Source: Septoria linicola
Lineage: Eukaryota; Ascomycota; Dothideomycetes; Mycosphaerellales; Mycosphaerellaceae
DNA length: 64,000 bases
NCBI GenBank assembly: GCA_024114885.1
Contig: CP099420.1
Location: forward strand, 1,984,001-2,048,000
Direction of reading: 5' to 3'
Part shown: positions 21,001 through 33,300 of the stretch, piece by piece
Position numbering within the stretch: position 1 is the first letter of the stretch
How the letters are laid out: every line of letters starts with the position of its first letter
Notes under the pieces: generated by a model
Database searches by the model: none
The model's input: the letters and a program-made list of their open reading frames with translations, nothing else
What the model was told of the DNA's origin: nothing
Made by a program: the position numbers and the translations under genes

Positions 21001-22624
21001 TTGAGCGAGTCTTACCTCTGGCAGATTGATTGCATTGACGATGAAGGTTGAGAACAGCCATCTAGTCAGAACGAACGACGGGAGTGCTCGCTGGTGTGAT
21101 GGGGAGTCGCGTAGCTTTTGGAACATGGCCAGACTTAAAGAAACCGCCCCGGGTGGAATGACGCTCGGGCCTGTCTGGTCAGCGAATAGATCAAGTAAGG
21201 ATTCAGTGGCTTTCGTGTAGAACGCTTCAGTCCGAGTCTGTTCTTCGATGGATAGATCAGGCCTCCCCTCGACACGCGCCCGAAAGCTCTGCTTATGCTG
21301 CTGCTCCAGAAGAAAAGCCCCATTTTGCAAAGTTTGCAGCATCCACATCTCGAGCCGCCGTTTGCCAGGCCATGGAGCGAGGGTTGACCAAATGTCCATG
21401 AGCGCTGGGATAAGTTTCTCGCTTCCAGGTTTCTGCTCACTCACGATCCTGGCGCATACTGTGGCCCATATTTCCGTGCTCCGTTTGTGCTCAAGGCTGT
21501 CCGTGTGAGCAGAGGATCCGGATGCAAAGACCAAGGTTTCCAGCGGACTTCCATAGGCACAAGCAGTCAGAAAATCTACTTGAGCATCGACGGCATAGCC
21601 AACAGGTCTGGAGCTACGCGAAGTTCGTGAAGCAGATGCAAAGACTGAGTCGCCAGACTTTGACGTGGTACGCTCTGGAAGCAGGGCGTTCAACTCCTTC
21701 GTGGAAAGTGCGATGAGGCGCTCAGCCAAGAAGTGTCCATCATATCTAAGCTTAGTAAGAACGGCAAGCAAAGCATCTTTGGCTGACAGCGAGACATTGC
21801 TCAAGAACGAGTCAAATGGCTTATCTGTAGCTGCTACACCTTGGTCCCATGCCGCGGCTGCTGCTCGAGAGGGCCTCGAGACGTCCTCGCAAGCGTCCTG
21901 GAATGCATGTAGCAAAGAGGCAAAGCTGGCCTTGTCCTCGGATTTGATGCATTCTGCCAGAGTATGCTGCACCGAGCGAGCGGTAAGTCGGAGCCTCGCA
22001 CTTTTGGCAGCTGCTAACTGGAGCCTGTGGAGATTGTCCTGGGCATGGAGGCAGCGGCGCTTATGGTATTTCTGCAGGCGTAGGAGGTGAGTGATCTCGG
22101 ACAAGCACGCCACATCTTCCAAGTCATTCGTCGATGAAGCAGATGGCTTCGCTACAGCATCGCGCTGATGCTGGGGTCGATGCATTGTTGAAGGCAGAGC
22201 CCGTTCAGAAGATACCTGTTCGAGCGTTATCTGGCCTGGAGTGGTCTGTGAGTTGGGCTCCAACAGGTACGCCGCTATTGTGGCCATGTCGGATCGCGAT
22301 GTTGGTGGAGCGGAGCCAGACCTTGGCGGGTCATTGGGCATGAAGTTGAGATAGCGTGGTGTACCATCCAAAGAAGAGAGTCCGGGAGTCGAAGATCTCG
22401 AGGCATGGTGAGAGCTCCTCGGTGACACGAGGTCGGAGGCTGCATGAGTAACATGAATTAGCGCTGCGGTTGACAGAAGCCAGCATTCGCCAGCTCATCA
22501 TACAGATACTCTAAACTGGGACGCATCTACGATTGGGCATCGTCGTAGCAAACCACGACAAGCAGGTGAACATACATGCCAGATCCTTCTCCTCGTTCTC
22601 ATGTGGCGAGCCAGTGTCAGGCAT
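18014..22624 (-). CDS. Large conserved fungal protein of unknown function, 1481 residues
   Basis: Three exons: 22624-22576 (16 codons plus one base), 22463-21016 and 20962-18014, with introns of 112 and 53 bp (GTATGT and GTAAGA donors). The start exon reads MPDTGSPHENEEKDLA and joins smoothly to a Ser-rich N-terminus (SRSSTPGLSSLDGTPRY). From about 120 a helical, charged region begins; the middle (about 560-760) is Ser-rich with several Ser-Pro sites. The last 150 residues are ordered and include a repeated small helical unit (VTAKEGDPVAQRELATLY and SLSSKGGDLLAKEYLRQR) that resembles Sel1-like repeats. I do not recognise the family. No catalytic motif or membrane helix is visible; a cytosolic scaffold or regulator is a guess. 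The frame and splice phases are strong. Confidence 0.85.
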
Positions 22625-24210
22625 CGCCTGAATACTGTCGACGTGGTTGGATCTCTGTGTTTCGAAGGTAGGTCATACCATGTCTGCAGCCTGTACCTTG
22701 AGTAGCGGATGGCTGACGCTTGAGCCGAGCTTGCGCTGGCAGCCGAACGCAGATAGTTGTCAATCTCACGGAAGGACGGGTCAGGGTAGGAATCGCACTG
22801 AACCGTTGAACATGAATTGCGCGACAGCGAGAGCAGCAGGCGCAAGTGGATATCGGATGTGTCTGCTATGCTGTCGTCGCTGGTGAGAAAGGTCCAAACC
22901 TGCAGCTTCGCCGAAGACCACGCGCACGAATCGCAAGTCACTTCTGATTGGCTGTTCACTGCCCACCCTCTCAGAAGCTTGGGATCCTCGATCGAGCAGC
23001 GTGCATGCTGAGTGACTTTGTGTGTTTGGGAGCTCCGAGCCGTGTCTAGCTTGATGCACTCGCAGTGGGTGGATTGGCTGACACGCAACAGTGCAGACGG
23101 GTAGTGAGTTGGCCATAGGATGATGCCTTGTTGATTCGTTGAAACCTGCAGGAAGAGGTCGCTTTCATGCGGCCAGACTGACTAGCTGTTCGCGGCAGTT
23201 CCATATGTCATTCGTCCAGTCTTGCGTTCGAGGCGTCGTGATGAGAAGTAGGCACAGTGACTGTCGTGTTGCGACCTGAGTTCGGAGATCTAGTATGTTG
23301 TGATACAATGATGGTGAGACTTGCTCGCTTTTCGCACTTTCGGGAAAAGCGTTGCTGGCATGCAGAGGTGGCGAAAGGACAGCGCAGACAGCATGCGAAC
23401 CGTCTGACTGACCTCTCGTGTTCACAGGCGTCCCTGAATCTGGTTGTTAATTCGGCTCTCGCACATGGTGGCAGCAAGCTACTGCAACTCTATGCTACAG
23501 TCGAGCCTTCTGTTCTCAGCGCTCGACACCCTTTCCCGCAAAAGTACGGTGCACTACACCGCCATCTTCAGTGTCTGCTATGGTCACCCGCAGTGTGGCA
23601 CTATGATCAGGTACGCCAAGTGCTACAGACACGTCAGCGAGGAGACCGGGTCACGAAGGCACGGGGGAAGAGTTTCGCTGTGGAAGCATCAACGAAGCCT
23701 GAAGCCTGACAAGTCAAAAGTCAATTCGTATGCTTCTGGAACAGCACTTCAGCCGGACGATTCCCCGGTGTGGAAGGCATTGGACCTAGCACAAAAGCTG
23801 TTGATGCGCTGTCACTACTCCACTTTCAACCTAGACGTGTACTACAACATTGAAACTTTGTCAAGCGATTGTTGTCATCGTCACCAGGTAGGGCACGGGT
23901 TTGAGAAGGTATGCAATGCTGTTCTTCTCTATCTAGACTTAGCTGTGTATAACACAACCAGCCCACTGCCGTTGCAACGATCATTATGCCTTTCCATGGA
24001 GTTTTGGCCTCTATTGTTTGTCCCCTTTGCCCTATGCTGGGTCTGCTTTTCCCGATGCCGGTGCAATCCCGCAATAACGCCTTCCAAGTAAGCCTGGCGT
24101 CTGCCGTTGGTCACGTCAAATTTATCAACAAGTGGTGATGGTCCATTCAGCCAGTTCTGTAGCCTTTCCGTACAAATGCTCCTCCAGCTAGCCATCGCGG
24201 AAAAAGTTCC
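22625..24210. other. Intergenic, 1.6 kb, no supported gene
   Basis: It holds the promoter and leader of the large minus-strand gene and the 3' end of the bHLH gene. Frames of 80-215 codons exist on both strands (the longest is + strand 23444-24091), but they start at TTG or GTG, are rich in Cys, and show no motif. I do not call a gene. Confidence 0.45.
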
Positions 24211-24831
24211 TCAAGCCGGAATGGGTTGCTGGTGTCCTCCAACCGCTTGCAGGTACTGCAGTATTGAGCAGTCGTTGCATTGAATCAGTTTCTGCAGGTC
24301 GATTACTTGTTGCTGCAAATTCTGAACATTGTCCATCGCCTGGTCTCGCTCGGCTTCAAGCTCTTTGATATAAGTTGCAGCGGTAGCGATGATCATGGCT
24401 TTCGATGGTAACCTCGGCGGTAATGCACTGTCTTCGACATCCGGCGAGCACACATATGCATTCTTGAGAGACGGTAGCGAAAGCCGAAGTGTCTCAATTT
24501 GTGTGTTTAGGTTGTCTCGATATCTGCGCTCGATGATAGTGTGTGGTATCCTTCGATGCGGTCGTGTTGGCCGTTGAGGGTTGGCTGGCATCTGCACTGG
24601 TAATTGTGCTTGTTTGCTAAGTTCTGAGCCGCTGTCTGAGTCGCTGCTGACTGCTGTTGATGCTACGCCAGCTGTTTTGGGAAAGTGAACATTTGAGTCG
24701 CTAGGTGTCCTTGGAAGTGTTGGGCACACAATGTTTCCAGTCTTGCATTCATCTGGTATATTGCCACTAAGGCATTGCATTGATGGAAAGCAATTGACAA
24801 TTTCCGACGACTTCGAGTCGATGTCTGTCAT
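24211..24831 (-). CDS. Small bHLH-zipper transcription factor, SREBP-type basic region
   Basis: Single exon, 206 residues, ATG at 24831. Residues 90-105 (RPHRRIPHTIIERRYR) form a basic region with the ERRYR signature; the tyrosine instead of arginine is the mark of the SREBP class. The helix-loop-helix runs to about 158 with a long loop (123-140), followed by a leucine-zipper-like helix with heptad hydrophobics (about 155-185). Unlike true SREBPs it has no membrane helices, so it should be a directly nuclear factor. Targets cannot be told. It stands alone between two long intergenic stretches. Confidence 0.85.
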   Translation of the reverse strand: MTDIDSKSSEIVNCFPSMQCLSGNIPDECKTGNIVCPTLPRTPSDSNVHFPKTAGVASTAVSSDSDSGSELSKQAQLPVQMPANPQRPTRPHRRIPHTIIERRYRDNLNTQIETLRLSLPSLKNAYVCSPDVEDSALPPRLPSKAMIIATAATYIKELEAERDQAMDNVQNLQQQVIDLQKLIQCNDCSILQYLQAVGGHQQPIPA

Positions 24832-27044
24832 GGCTCCAAGGTTCTTGTGATGTGAGTTGATTCGTTAGTGATCGGCAGAGACTGGAGTTGTCCTTTGATA
24901 TCTGGAGAGGTGTTGTGATATGTGGTACACTGTGAGCTACATCCTCAGCGAAGGAACAGTATATATGTTTGCAAGCCGTCACACAAAACTTGTCGCGTGC
25001 TTTGGCAAGTCTCGCGATCGATACCCGGCATTGAAAGCGGGTGCCACCGCCCAGTCGGCCAGAATGCTCCGCAAAACGAGAACAATGCCTCACGGTCGGT
25101 GGCTGCGAGCATCGATTGGCTGGATGTGTTAGTCAGGCAGGATCGATTGATTAAGGCGACGTTTTTGCAAGGAATGTGTCTCCTGATGTGTCTCCTGATA
25201 CTGAATGCCGAAGCGGCGGGCTCCGCATTTCTTTGCGAGCCACGGTCTTCGCGCCGGGGCTTGTGCACGTGAATTGCAAAAGCGATTCAATCTGCTGCTT
25301 CTGTGTCGACTTCGCTGCATTCGCATATTGCTGTTGTGCGTATATCGACGACTTTTGCATGGCCTTGCAGATTGTGTCAGCCCATACTAAATCAGTTTTT
25401 GCGCACATATTAGCATTGCACCACTCTGGCGGATGTCTCGCAGGCAGTCGGATTCAGCCCATAGACCCGTAGCTCTGGGCTGCTTAGTTGAAGGAAGCTG
25501 CATCGTCGACCGCCAGTTGGATTACAAGGCTTGATTGGTCTTGGAGACGCCAGTGTATGCTGGCACGATCGCGATGCAGGCGCGGCGGTATGATGGCTCT
25601 TTGCGTGCCTCGTATCTTCGTATGGTCGTAATTCGGCGGACGAAGCTGCAGTAACACCAGGAGACTTTCCCACAGTTCACAAGTGTTTGCAGGCCTCATT
25701 CAGTGTTCTGAGGTCTCCCTTTATTGAAGTTTGATCGCGCAATCTTCTGGCTATGCCTTGTTGACCCAGAAGCAATGGCAACGCCCTTCTCCTTGTCAGC
25801 TGCATCCGAGACGTGCGTGGACTTAAGATCCTGATTCGAGAGTTGACGTCGCTGCGCAACAGTACGCCTCAGATTGTTCGCTCACTGTCGTAGTATTATG
25901 ACCATCGCTGGAACTTTCAAGCCCAGATATGCCCTACATTACCTGCTTCATAGTTGTCGAGCGAGGTATCTGGCCCATTTACGACACACGGCTCCGGATC
26001 GGTAGCGCTGGGGCTCTGTAGAATACAATGGCGACAACAATGAGGTGTGTCTGTCTCGTTTCCGAGGGCCACTTTCCAGTAAAGGCAGATTGACCTATGC
26101 AAATAAAGACAGGTAAGCATGAGTGCAGTACCCAGTGGACAAGAGATCGAGAGAGCAGCCGGGAAATGCATCATGCCTATGAAGATCGTTAGAAGCATTG
26201 ACTGACGCAAACATCTCGCCATGTCTGCTGATATAGCACACAAGCCAGCGAGGAGGAAGCCAAGAGTAAGCGAATCAAGCTCTGCGGTATTGGCTGTGCT
26301 GTCAACGGTCTGTGATGCGGTGGCACAGATGCCTATTTCCAACATGATGTCGACACAAGTGTTGCACGCATCGCGTCGAGCGGGATCTGACAGCTTTCGG
26401 TGCGGAGTTCAATGGGATCAGGTGTTGTGATGTGTTGCTGTGTCCGAGACTTGGCAGATTTTCTGATGCATTGATTCGAGGCGCGGCTTTCCTGCCGATG
26501 TCTCTGGTACTCCGTGCTGAGAGAGTGGGCGAACATACTCTGTAGATCAGGTGCTACACGCTGCTCTCGCGAATGGTTTGTGGTGGTTCCAGCCGACGGA
26601 GAGGGAGATTCTGCTAGCGCGCACATGTGTTCCCAGTATGGTGTAGTAGTGACTCGAGAACTACTCATCAAGTTATTATATCTCGATTATGCGTATCTAC
26701 TGTGCTCTGCATACCTTCTACGTGCCTCGAGCACGCCTTTCGCTCAGATGCATTCGTATCTTACAGTTTCGGACCAACTGTGTCGTCTTGCAATCATGCC
26801 AACGTTTTGATATGCACCTTCTCTTCCTTCCGAGACGCCTTTTTGCACCTACAGCCAACCCTAGGAATTTACACGAATTTCATCAGGACCAGCCCCCTGG
26901 GTTTTCGTCCATCTGCTGCGCTACACGATCCTCCACTTCTCTTTCCTGTCGCCGGAACGACTCGTCTATATTTGCATCGATCCTCTTCCAGTCCGAAAGG
27001 CTCTCCGGAGAGGTTGCTTGCCCGAACTCGTCCAGGTCAGCGAT
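24832..27044. other. Long intergenic region, 2.2 kb, with weak coding-like patches
   Basis: On the minus strand an ATG-started frame of 111 codons begins at 26668 (Ser/Thr/Gln-rich), overlapped in another frame by one at 26345-25917 (142 codons) with hydrophobic stretches that could be membrane helices. I could not join them with good splice sites and recognise nothing in them. The rest, 25000-25900, shows only short frames. The first 100 bp is the promoter of the bHLH gene. Confidence 0.35.
25917..26345 (-). CDS. Possible hypothetical protein with hydrophobic segments
   Basis: ATG-started frame of 142 codons. Residues 26-50 and 55-90 are hydrophobic enough for membrane helices (LTLGFLLAGLCAISADM and a following stretch), and the tail is polar. 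No family is recognised, no upstream exon could be fixed, and a frame of this length can arise by chance in 2 kb of non-coding DNA. Low confidence. Confidence 0.2.
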   Translation of the reverse strand: MLEIGICATASQTVDSTANTAELDSLTLGFLLAGLCAISADMARCLRQSMLLTIFIGMMHFPAALSISCPLGTALMLTCLYLHRSICLYWKVALGNETDTPHCCRHCILQSPSATDPEPCVVNGPDTSLDNYEAGNVGHIWA

Positions 27045-28144
27045 CTAAGCCTTCCTGGATCTGGTGACACGGCCGTTGGGGGTGCCGGTGGTATCCTTGC
27101 CAGTGCTGTATCCATGCATATTTTGCGCATTACCGCTCATCCTTCTCCTGACCTCCTTGACATCTGGAACCTGCTCATCCTTCATCTCCACGAGAGCGCT
27201 GGTCGCACGGGCTCTACCCTTCTTGATTGGCTTCTTGTAGGTGGAGATGTAGAATCCAATGAACAAGACCAGGTACGAGCTGAGGATACCCATACCAGCA
27301 AAGGCCGCAAACTCCTCACCTGCGCACATGCCAGCTGTTGGAAGCCATGGGAAGTATCTTGAGCTAAAGTACGTGTATGACGCGAAGTACACGAAGCCGA
27401 GATCGATCACGAATTGGAGGATCTGCAGCATTGTGATGTACTTCTTCCACCAGATCTTGATGCCGCGCGCAGACTGGAAGTAGTACCAGTACATGACCAC
27501 GTGAACCATGAGGTTCAGCGTGATTGGGACCCAGGAGACCGCGGTGTGGCCGAGCAGCTGGGTGTAGCAGAGAAGGGCGGTCGCGCCATGGTGGTACGTG
27601 TGGAGGAAGGTAAGCGGCTTCTTCTTGAGGAAGAGGAAGCAGGTATCGATCAGCTCGAGATACTTGGTCAAATAGTTGAGCTGGATAGTGTTAGCGACTC
27701 GCAGCAATCTGCAGGCCTTGTTCATATACTCACGTAGTACAAAACGATCAATGGCTGGGTCCAACCTCCATTGTAGTGGCAGATGGCGTAGAATACGCCG
27801 TTCCTGGTGATGGTTGGAATCAATTGCTCCAGGAACAACAGCAACAAAGTTCCGCTGATAGCGGTCAAGTAGAAGTTGTGAATCTTGAAGAAAAGGCTCA
27901 GCTTGAATGGCTGGCGGTCCTTCATCAGCTCCCGTCCTCCGAAGATGATGATGTAGTAGGAGACGAGGAAAATGGCCGTCTCAGCCATGCTGGCCATGGG
28001 AGTCTTTCCAGGAATGAAGCGGAACTCCTCTGGAGTGTAGCCCTTGACGGCCGTGAATGCCTTTGCGAAAATGGGCCATAGTGCTACACCAAAGGGCCTG
28101 TCGAGCGTGGGCAAGCCAACCTCGAGCCAATCTGGAGATGCCAT
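27045..28144 (-). CDS. Very-long-chain fatty-acid elongase (ELO family)
   Basis: Two exons: 28144-27734 and 27680-27045, with a 53-bp intron (GTGAGT donor, CTAACAC branch, ATCCAG acceptor); 348 residues. ELO proteins are the 3-ketoacyl-CoA synthases of the endoplasmic reticulum that lengthen fatty acids for sphingolipids and storage lipids. The catalytic histidine box HTYHH is at 164-168, preceded by the family phrase YLELIDTCFLFLKKKPLTFLH and followed by NLMVHVVMYWYY. About seven membrane helices are visible. The tail is basic and polar with a C-terminal RKA, compatible with ER retention. It resembles the Elo2/Elo3 type; which one I cannot say. Confidence 0.94.
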
Positions 28145-28854
28145 TGTGATGAAGTAGTGCGGATGTACAGATCGAGAAGTCTCAGGGAACAAAAGCCCGC
28201 GTGCAACTGCTGCGGGTCGTGGCGGATGCAAGAAGCAGCCTCTGCGTCGCGTGCGTCGGTGTTGGTTCACACAAAATTCGGTCGACGTAAGCTGTCAGCC
28301 CTGCGTGCCGCGGCTTCTCTTCTCTCGTGATCCGGTTCTTGCTGAAAACGCGTTTCAAAGGAGTGTGTGTGGTGAAGGGTCAAAAGGGCAAGAGCAAGAC
28401 TCGATCACGCGCAACAATACATCGAGGAACAGTCGAAGATCATAAATAATGGACTGCACCTCGTTGGCAAGCGCGAAAAAGCCCCCTAACGGCGGAGATT
28501 GCTTCTCAGTGGAGTCGCCATTGGAGAAGAGCCGCTTGCCGTAACAGCGCACGGCTCACCATTCGGCCGTAACTTCCTTCGTTCTCGCGTTCACGGGCTT
28601 TTGTGCATCACATGTCAAAACACATCTACGTATGAAGTAGCAACGCCGTGTTATGCTCGCATTTGTGGTCTTGGTGTCGCCGAGGATGCGCGTACATAAG
28701 TATCACACATGAAGCCGAGTCCGCCTTCACGCATCTTTCAGTAGAACGAAGATCGGTACTCGTTCTCGCGATTTGCTTTCGTACGAAATGATATGGCTCT
28801 AGACTCGTAGTCAGGATACAGCACGGCGTTGATGTTATGGACAGTAGTTCAATG
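28145..28854. other. Intergenic region upstream of the elongase gene
   Basis: 710 bp, holding the elongase promoter and the 3' end of the transporter gene (both minus strand). No gene or repeat seen. Confidence 0.5.
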
Positions 28855-30395
28855 CTATTCACTTTGTCTGGCCTTCTGCTTGGTCCGCTCCGACTCCTCC
28901 TTCTCCTGCTCAGCACCACTGACATAGTATTTTCCTCGCCATCCTCGCTCTAGTCCGACGACTTTGCCGTTGACCAGACCAGCGAGCGTGGCTCCAGCAT
29001 TCAGAAGCCAAAGGATTGTGAGGAGGACAGTCAAGATCGCCGCCCATACTTTAAACGCTCGAGAATTCAAGATCAAACCCAGCTCAATTGCAGCATTGGT
29101 GAAGACTCCCCAGGGAAACACCAGCGACCATGAAGACAGGCTAGTGTCCCACCTTGCAAGCGCTTTCCGCGGGCCTTGTGCCAAATGCTGTAAGATGGCA
29201 ATGCAGGCATACGCCCACCAGAAGATTCCGTAACCCCAGACCAAGAGTCCAAGGAACTGTGAACTGGTCGAGACCACAGATGCTCCAATTGCAGAAAGGA
29301 ACGTGGACTCATTGTACTCTGCAAACGCCCCTCGTTGGACGCACTGCCCGAGAATTTGCAACGCGAATGAACCCTGACCAAGAGGGCCACACATGATCAT
29401 GAGTTGGTACACGCTCTGCGCAAAGCCGTCAGCGAAAGTTGTCTGCGTAATGGTGTACCGCGAACCGATCAGACTCACCTGCTTTTGCGGAAATGTTCCC
29501 TTGTCGAGCAGTCTCGCCAGCACCACCGCGTGTACCAAAATTGCAAGAGGTAATGCTAAGCCCACGAACAGATACGATACGATGAGTACCGGTACTTGAA
29601 GACCAGCATCCAATGCGCCATATCGGCAGACCACTCCACCTCCCGCTGCGACTGTCAATGCAGCAATCATAGGCAATAGAATGCCTGGTGGCACAGAATC
29701 GATGCCCGGAGCCTCCAATCTCGTTATCACGTAAGGTGTCACAATCGCCACCAGCAAAGCCATGACCTGAAAACATCAGCACGAGGTCCATCGAGCTCAC
29801 TGACTACTCGATCTCAAGTTGTCAAAACATACCACATTGATCCACCAAAGAACATACGCCGCCTTTCCCCATCCAGGACCCCAATCACCAACCAGATTTA
29901 ACGCGATCATCTGAATAATCGTCGTATAAGCAATACTCACACAACTCAAGCAAGCCGTCTCCATAATCTCCGTCTTCCATGCTTTCCAGACCTAGAAAAA
30001 AAGCCCATGTCAGTTATCCACGCTCATCAATGTCTATGCAGTAATTTCAAACCCACCTCTCTCGGAAACAGCACCGTCCGCAACGCGTAAATCGCCAAAA
30101 ATCCAACCAGAGAAGCAATAGTAAGAACCCACAAAACCTGAGAAATCCGAATAAGCCCATAGAATTGATAATTCAACTGATGCAACACCACAGCTGAGAT
30201 TCCCGTGCCTTGCGGTATGAGGAAGAATTGCGATGTAAAGTTCTTCAATGCATATTTGAGAGGTGATATCGGGATCGGAGTATCTTGCTGTTCTTGTGCT
30301 TCATCATTATCGTTTGTGTTGTCGCTCGGGCCGGAAGCATTCGTGTCTTCGCTGTCATGTTCGGTATTCTTGGCAGAAGTAGATGAGGAGGGCAT
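28855..30395 (-). CDS. SLAC1/TDT-family transporter (malate or sulfite exporter type)
   Basis: Three exons: 30395-30057, 29991-29833 and 29766-28855, with introns of 65 and 66 bp (GTGGGT and GTATGT donors, TTTCTAG and TTTTCAG acceptors); 469 residues. The family (Pfam PF03595) includes Mae1 malate permease and Ssu1 sulfite pump. After a polar acidic N-terminus, ten membrane helices begin with the signature NFTSQFFLIPQGTG, the fungal counterpart of the 'MGTG' motif in helix 1. The start is the ATG at 30395; another in-frame ATG at 30467 would add 24 unlikely-looking residues. The substrate cannot be told from sequence. Exon 2 supplies the helix containing ACLSCVSIAYTTIIQM, and without it the fold would be broken. 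Confidence 0.9.
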
Positions 30396-30810
30396 TGTAT
30401 CGTAGTCGTGTGTGTGACAACGCGCGCCGCGAGATCGCTTGTCGATGAGAAGATGAATGCTACTCATGAGATAGTCAAAGTGAAGCGCGTCGGGTTGAGT
30501 ACCGCGTGTTGCGATGTCTTCGGCACGTCATGTTAGAGTATGCGAGCCGACTAACCGCGGAAGCCGTGATCAGTATAGCGGTCACCGTGAGCTCAATGCT
30601 GGTCACTCCTAACATAAGTGACATGTAGTCCTCTTATTGAGGCTATCGTATGTAGTGGTGATATTCTCGGCGTTCCCGCCTCTACGTACGGATCGAATGG
30701 TCCATGCTTTGTCCATGCCAGTAATTGTCCCTTAGATCCAATGCTGTCCAACAACGCCAACGCTTCGTGTGCGTTCATAATGCATGTCGATATCGAGCCT
30801 GCTGGCTCGT
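30396..30810. other. Intergenic region between the transporter and GID7 genes
   Basis: 415 bp with the transporter promoter and the GID7 3' end. No gene seen. Confidence 0.5.
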
Positions 30811-33300
30811 CTAGTAATATTGCCCGAGGCCACTGCTCTGTGTCCTCGATCCTTCTATCGTTTCTGGTTTTCGTCGTGCGTTTGCTGAAGTCCATCTGTA
30901 GCATGTCAGCAGAGCTTGTTAGAAGGTCATGATACTACTCACATTCTCACGCGTCTGTCATCGCCAGCGCTTGCAAATATACCATGGTTTGTGGGATGCC
31001 ACGCCACTGCGTTGACCGTCCCAGGGTGATGAGCCTCGAGCGCTGTTACGAGATGACCTGTTTGTCGGCGCCATATGTACACTTTAGAATCTGCGAATGA
31101 TTAGCCAGCCCCACATCTAGATATCCTCGGACACCTTACCTTCACTGCCGCTAATGACGAAACTCTCTCCTGCTCCGCCAAAGGCACTTCGAATGACGAA
31201 TTCCCGTTGGTGTGCACCATCATAGCTGCGCGCAATCTCACCAGTCTCGGAGTCAATCGCGAGCACTTTACCCTCGTTCATGTTGACTAGTAGAAGATTG
31301 CCGTCGGCAGAGAAGTTGATCGAGGTGAGTCTGTCTTCCATCTGCCACTCAGCGAGCTTGCAATATCTATCCGCCGAGCCCAGAGAATACACCATGATGC
31401 GGTTATCAATCGTCGTTGCAGCCATGCGCGTGCCGGTTGCATCGACTGCGCAGTCTGTGATTCGAAAGCTTGTAGGTTGGTCACTCTTCATGGAAGGATC
31501 CCAAGGTGGATCACGCCACGAATGTATCTCGGGATTTCGAAGCACGGAGCCACTATTGCTTGAGCCGGCCGAACGCAGTGAGTACATGCCAAGTGGCCTT
31601 CTAGATCCTTGAGTCCCTACGATGAAAGTTTGCGAGTCTGGCAGCCATGCTGCTGTAGTGACAGGATAGTCAAAATGGTCAGCGTGGCACACCCTTTGGC
31701 CATCACGTATGCTGACCACCACGAACTCGTTGTTCTGACTGCAGGAGATCAAATACTGGTCGTCCGGCGAGAAAGCCACATAGCAGATGCCCCTATTGTC
31801 ACTGGCGCCGCCCACGCTATTGGATGCTGTCGCGTGAGGGCTGCGTTCATGCTCCCTGAATTCGTGTATCGGCCGCCAGCGTATCGTGTCATACACTACT
31901 ACAAGTCCGTCTTTGCCTGCGGTCGCTAACATCGATCCGTCGTGACTGAACTCCAGGAACCATACTTCATCCGAATGTGTTCGCAGTTCTAGTTGAGTCT
32001 GCAGTGGGAAGTCATCTGCAGAGCAATCGTGGTCTGTATACAAGCTTGGCATAACCATCGTGTTGTGGTACCTGCAATCCAGGACTTGTTCTTCTTGCAC
32101 TGATGTTAATAGTGTAGCGAGCCTGTGCTCCGGAATCATGACGGAAGGTGATATCGACTTTGAGATCTCAGACAGTAGGTTGCTACGACTTGTGCCGCGC
32201 ACTCCACTCCATTCCGCCTGAACGTGTAGGTCGTCGGTAGTGGGGCACATGACCAGGCTGGCCAGGAAATGTAGCCTGCCAGTATCTGTCTTTAACGGGG
32301 TAAGCTCACTGCGGAGCACATTGAGTGCTGCGTTCAGGTCTCGCTTTTCCAGTAGTTCCAGGTATTTCTGTTGCCGCAGGAAGAACTTGAGTAAGGTGAT
32401 GTTGGCTCCTTCAGCCAGTGGTAGACCCTTTCGTGACAATGCATTCTGACTGCCGATCGAGAGCCTGGCATCCTTCCGCCAGGATGCGCCATGTCCAATG
32501 TCTAGAGAGACCCCTCCGTCTTCCGGATCTGAGCCGAGCAGCAGAGATTCGGCCTCGTCCCAATCGCCACTCAACACCGCATTCCTAAAAGCAGCCACAC
32601 TCGGGATCTCCAGCTCGTAACCGCTCTCCTTCGACAATTGCTTGGCAGCATCCCGATATCCTAGGTCGCTGAGCGTCTGCAATAATATCCTCGTCACTTC
32701 TTCCCTGTCATGACCAAAGAACGGCTCGTTATTCCGCACTACTGCGCTCTCCACATGCCCGTTCGTGTGATAGCCATTGGTCTCGCTCTTGACGGAGCCA
32801 TTCGTGTTAGGAGACGAGCCGTGCTGCGAAGAGCCGTTGGTCGATGGCCGTTGCTGTGTTCGCTCGGTCGATTCCAGCCGCATAGTCTTGTCGTCGTCGA
32901 TGCTGTCGTCCCGGCCAGGAATGCGGGCACGCTTCCGTGAATGCTTGCCAGAAGCAGTGTCTCTTTCTGAGGGCGAATCAGGCTGTCTGGTTGCTGTTCG
33001 CAGCGAAGAACGGCGTTTTCGCTTACGGGAGGGATCCTGCGCCTCGGTAGCAGGTGCGTGAGGGATGTCGCTGATGTTTGCCGCGTGATCTTCGGTGGTA
33101 GATAAGGTATGCTGAAGAGAGGATTGTGCAGTTGGATTGTTATTGTGTGCTGAAGGATGTTCCTGGATGGCAGGAACTGGGCCGGCGGTGTTGAGTGGGA
33201 GTGGGGAAGTCGAGGAAGAGCGTTCCAGCGTGAAGGTTAGCACGTAGTCAACGTGCTCGAGGTAAAGCTGCCTTTGCTGGCCTCATACGACCGAAGGCAT
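30811..33300 (-). CDS. GID7: GID/CTLH ubiquitin ligase subunit (Gid7/WDR26 homologue)
   Basis: LisH, CTLH and WD40 domains in order mark Gid7/WDR26, which in the cytosol and nucleus drives higher-order assembly of the GID ubiquitin ligase that removes gluconeogenic enzymes and other targets. Model: exons 33300-33289, 33162-31140, 31090-30943 and 30895-30811; 755 residues. The last three exons are firm (introns 49 and 47 bp). The tiny first exon (MPSV) is inferred, because the long frame has no suitable ATG of its own; the 126-bp intron has a GTATGA donor, GCTAACC branch and ATCCAG acceptor. A nuclear-signal-like KRKRR and KRAR lie at about 52-84; LisH is at about 153-188 (DLGYRDAAKQLSKESGYELE), then CTLH; WD40 repeats span about 385-730 and end with DDRRVRIW. 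Confidence 0.88.

Noticed and set aside
22640..23088. Minus-strand frame upstream of the large gene as an extra exon
   Set aside because: No phase-correct join to the inferred start exon; the ATG at 22624 gives a clean N-terminus, so this is probably leader or promoter.
23444..24091. Plus-strand frame of 215 codons
   Set aside because: Begins at TTG, Cys-rich, no motif, no usable splice signals; probably chance.
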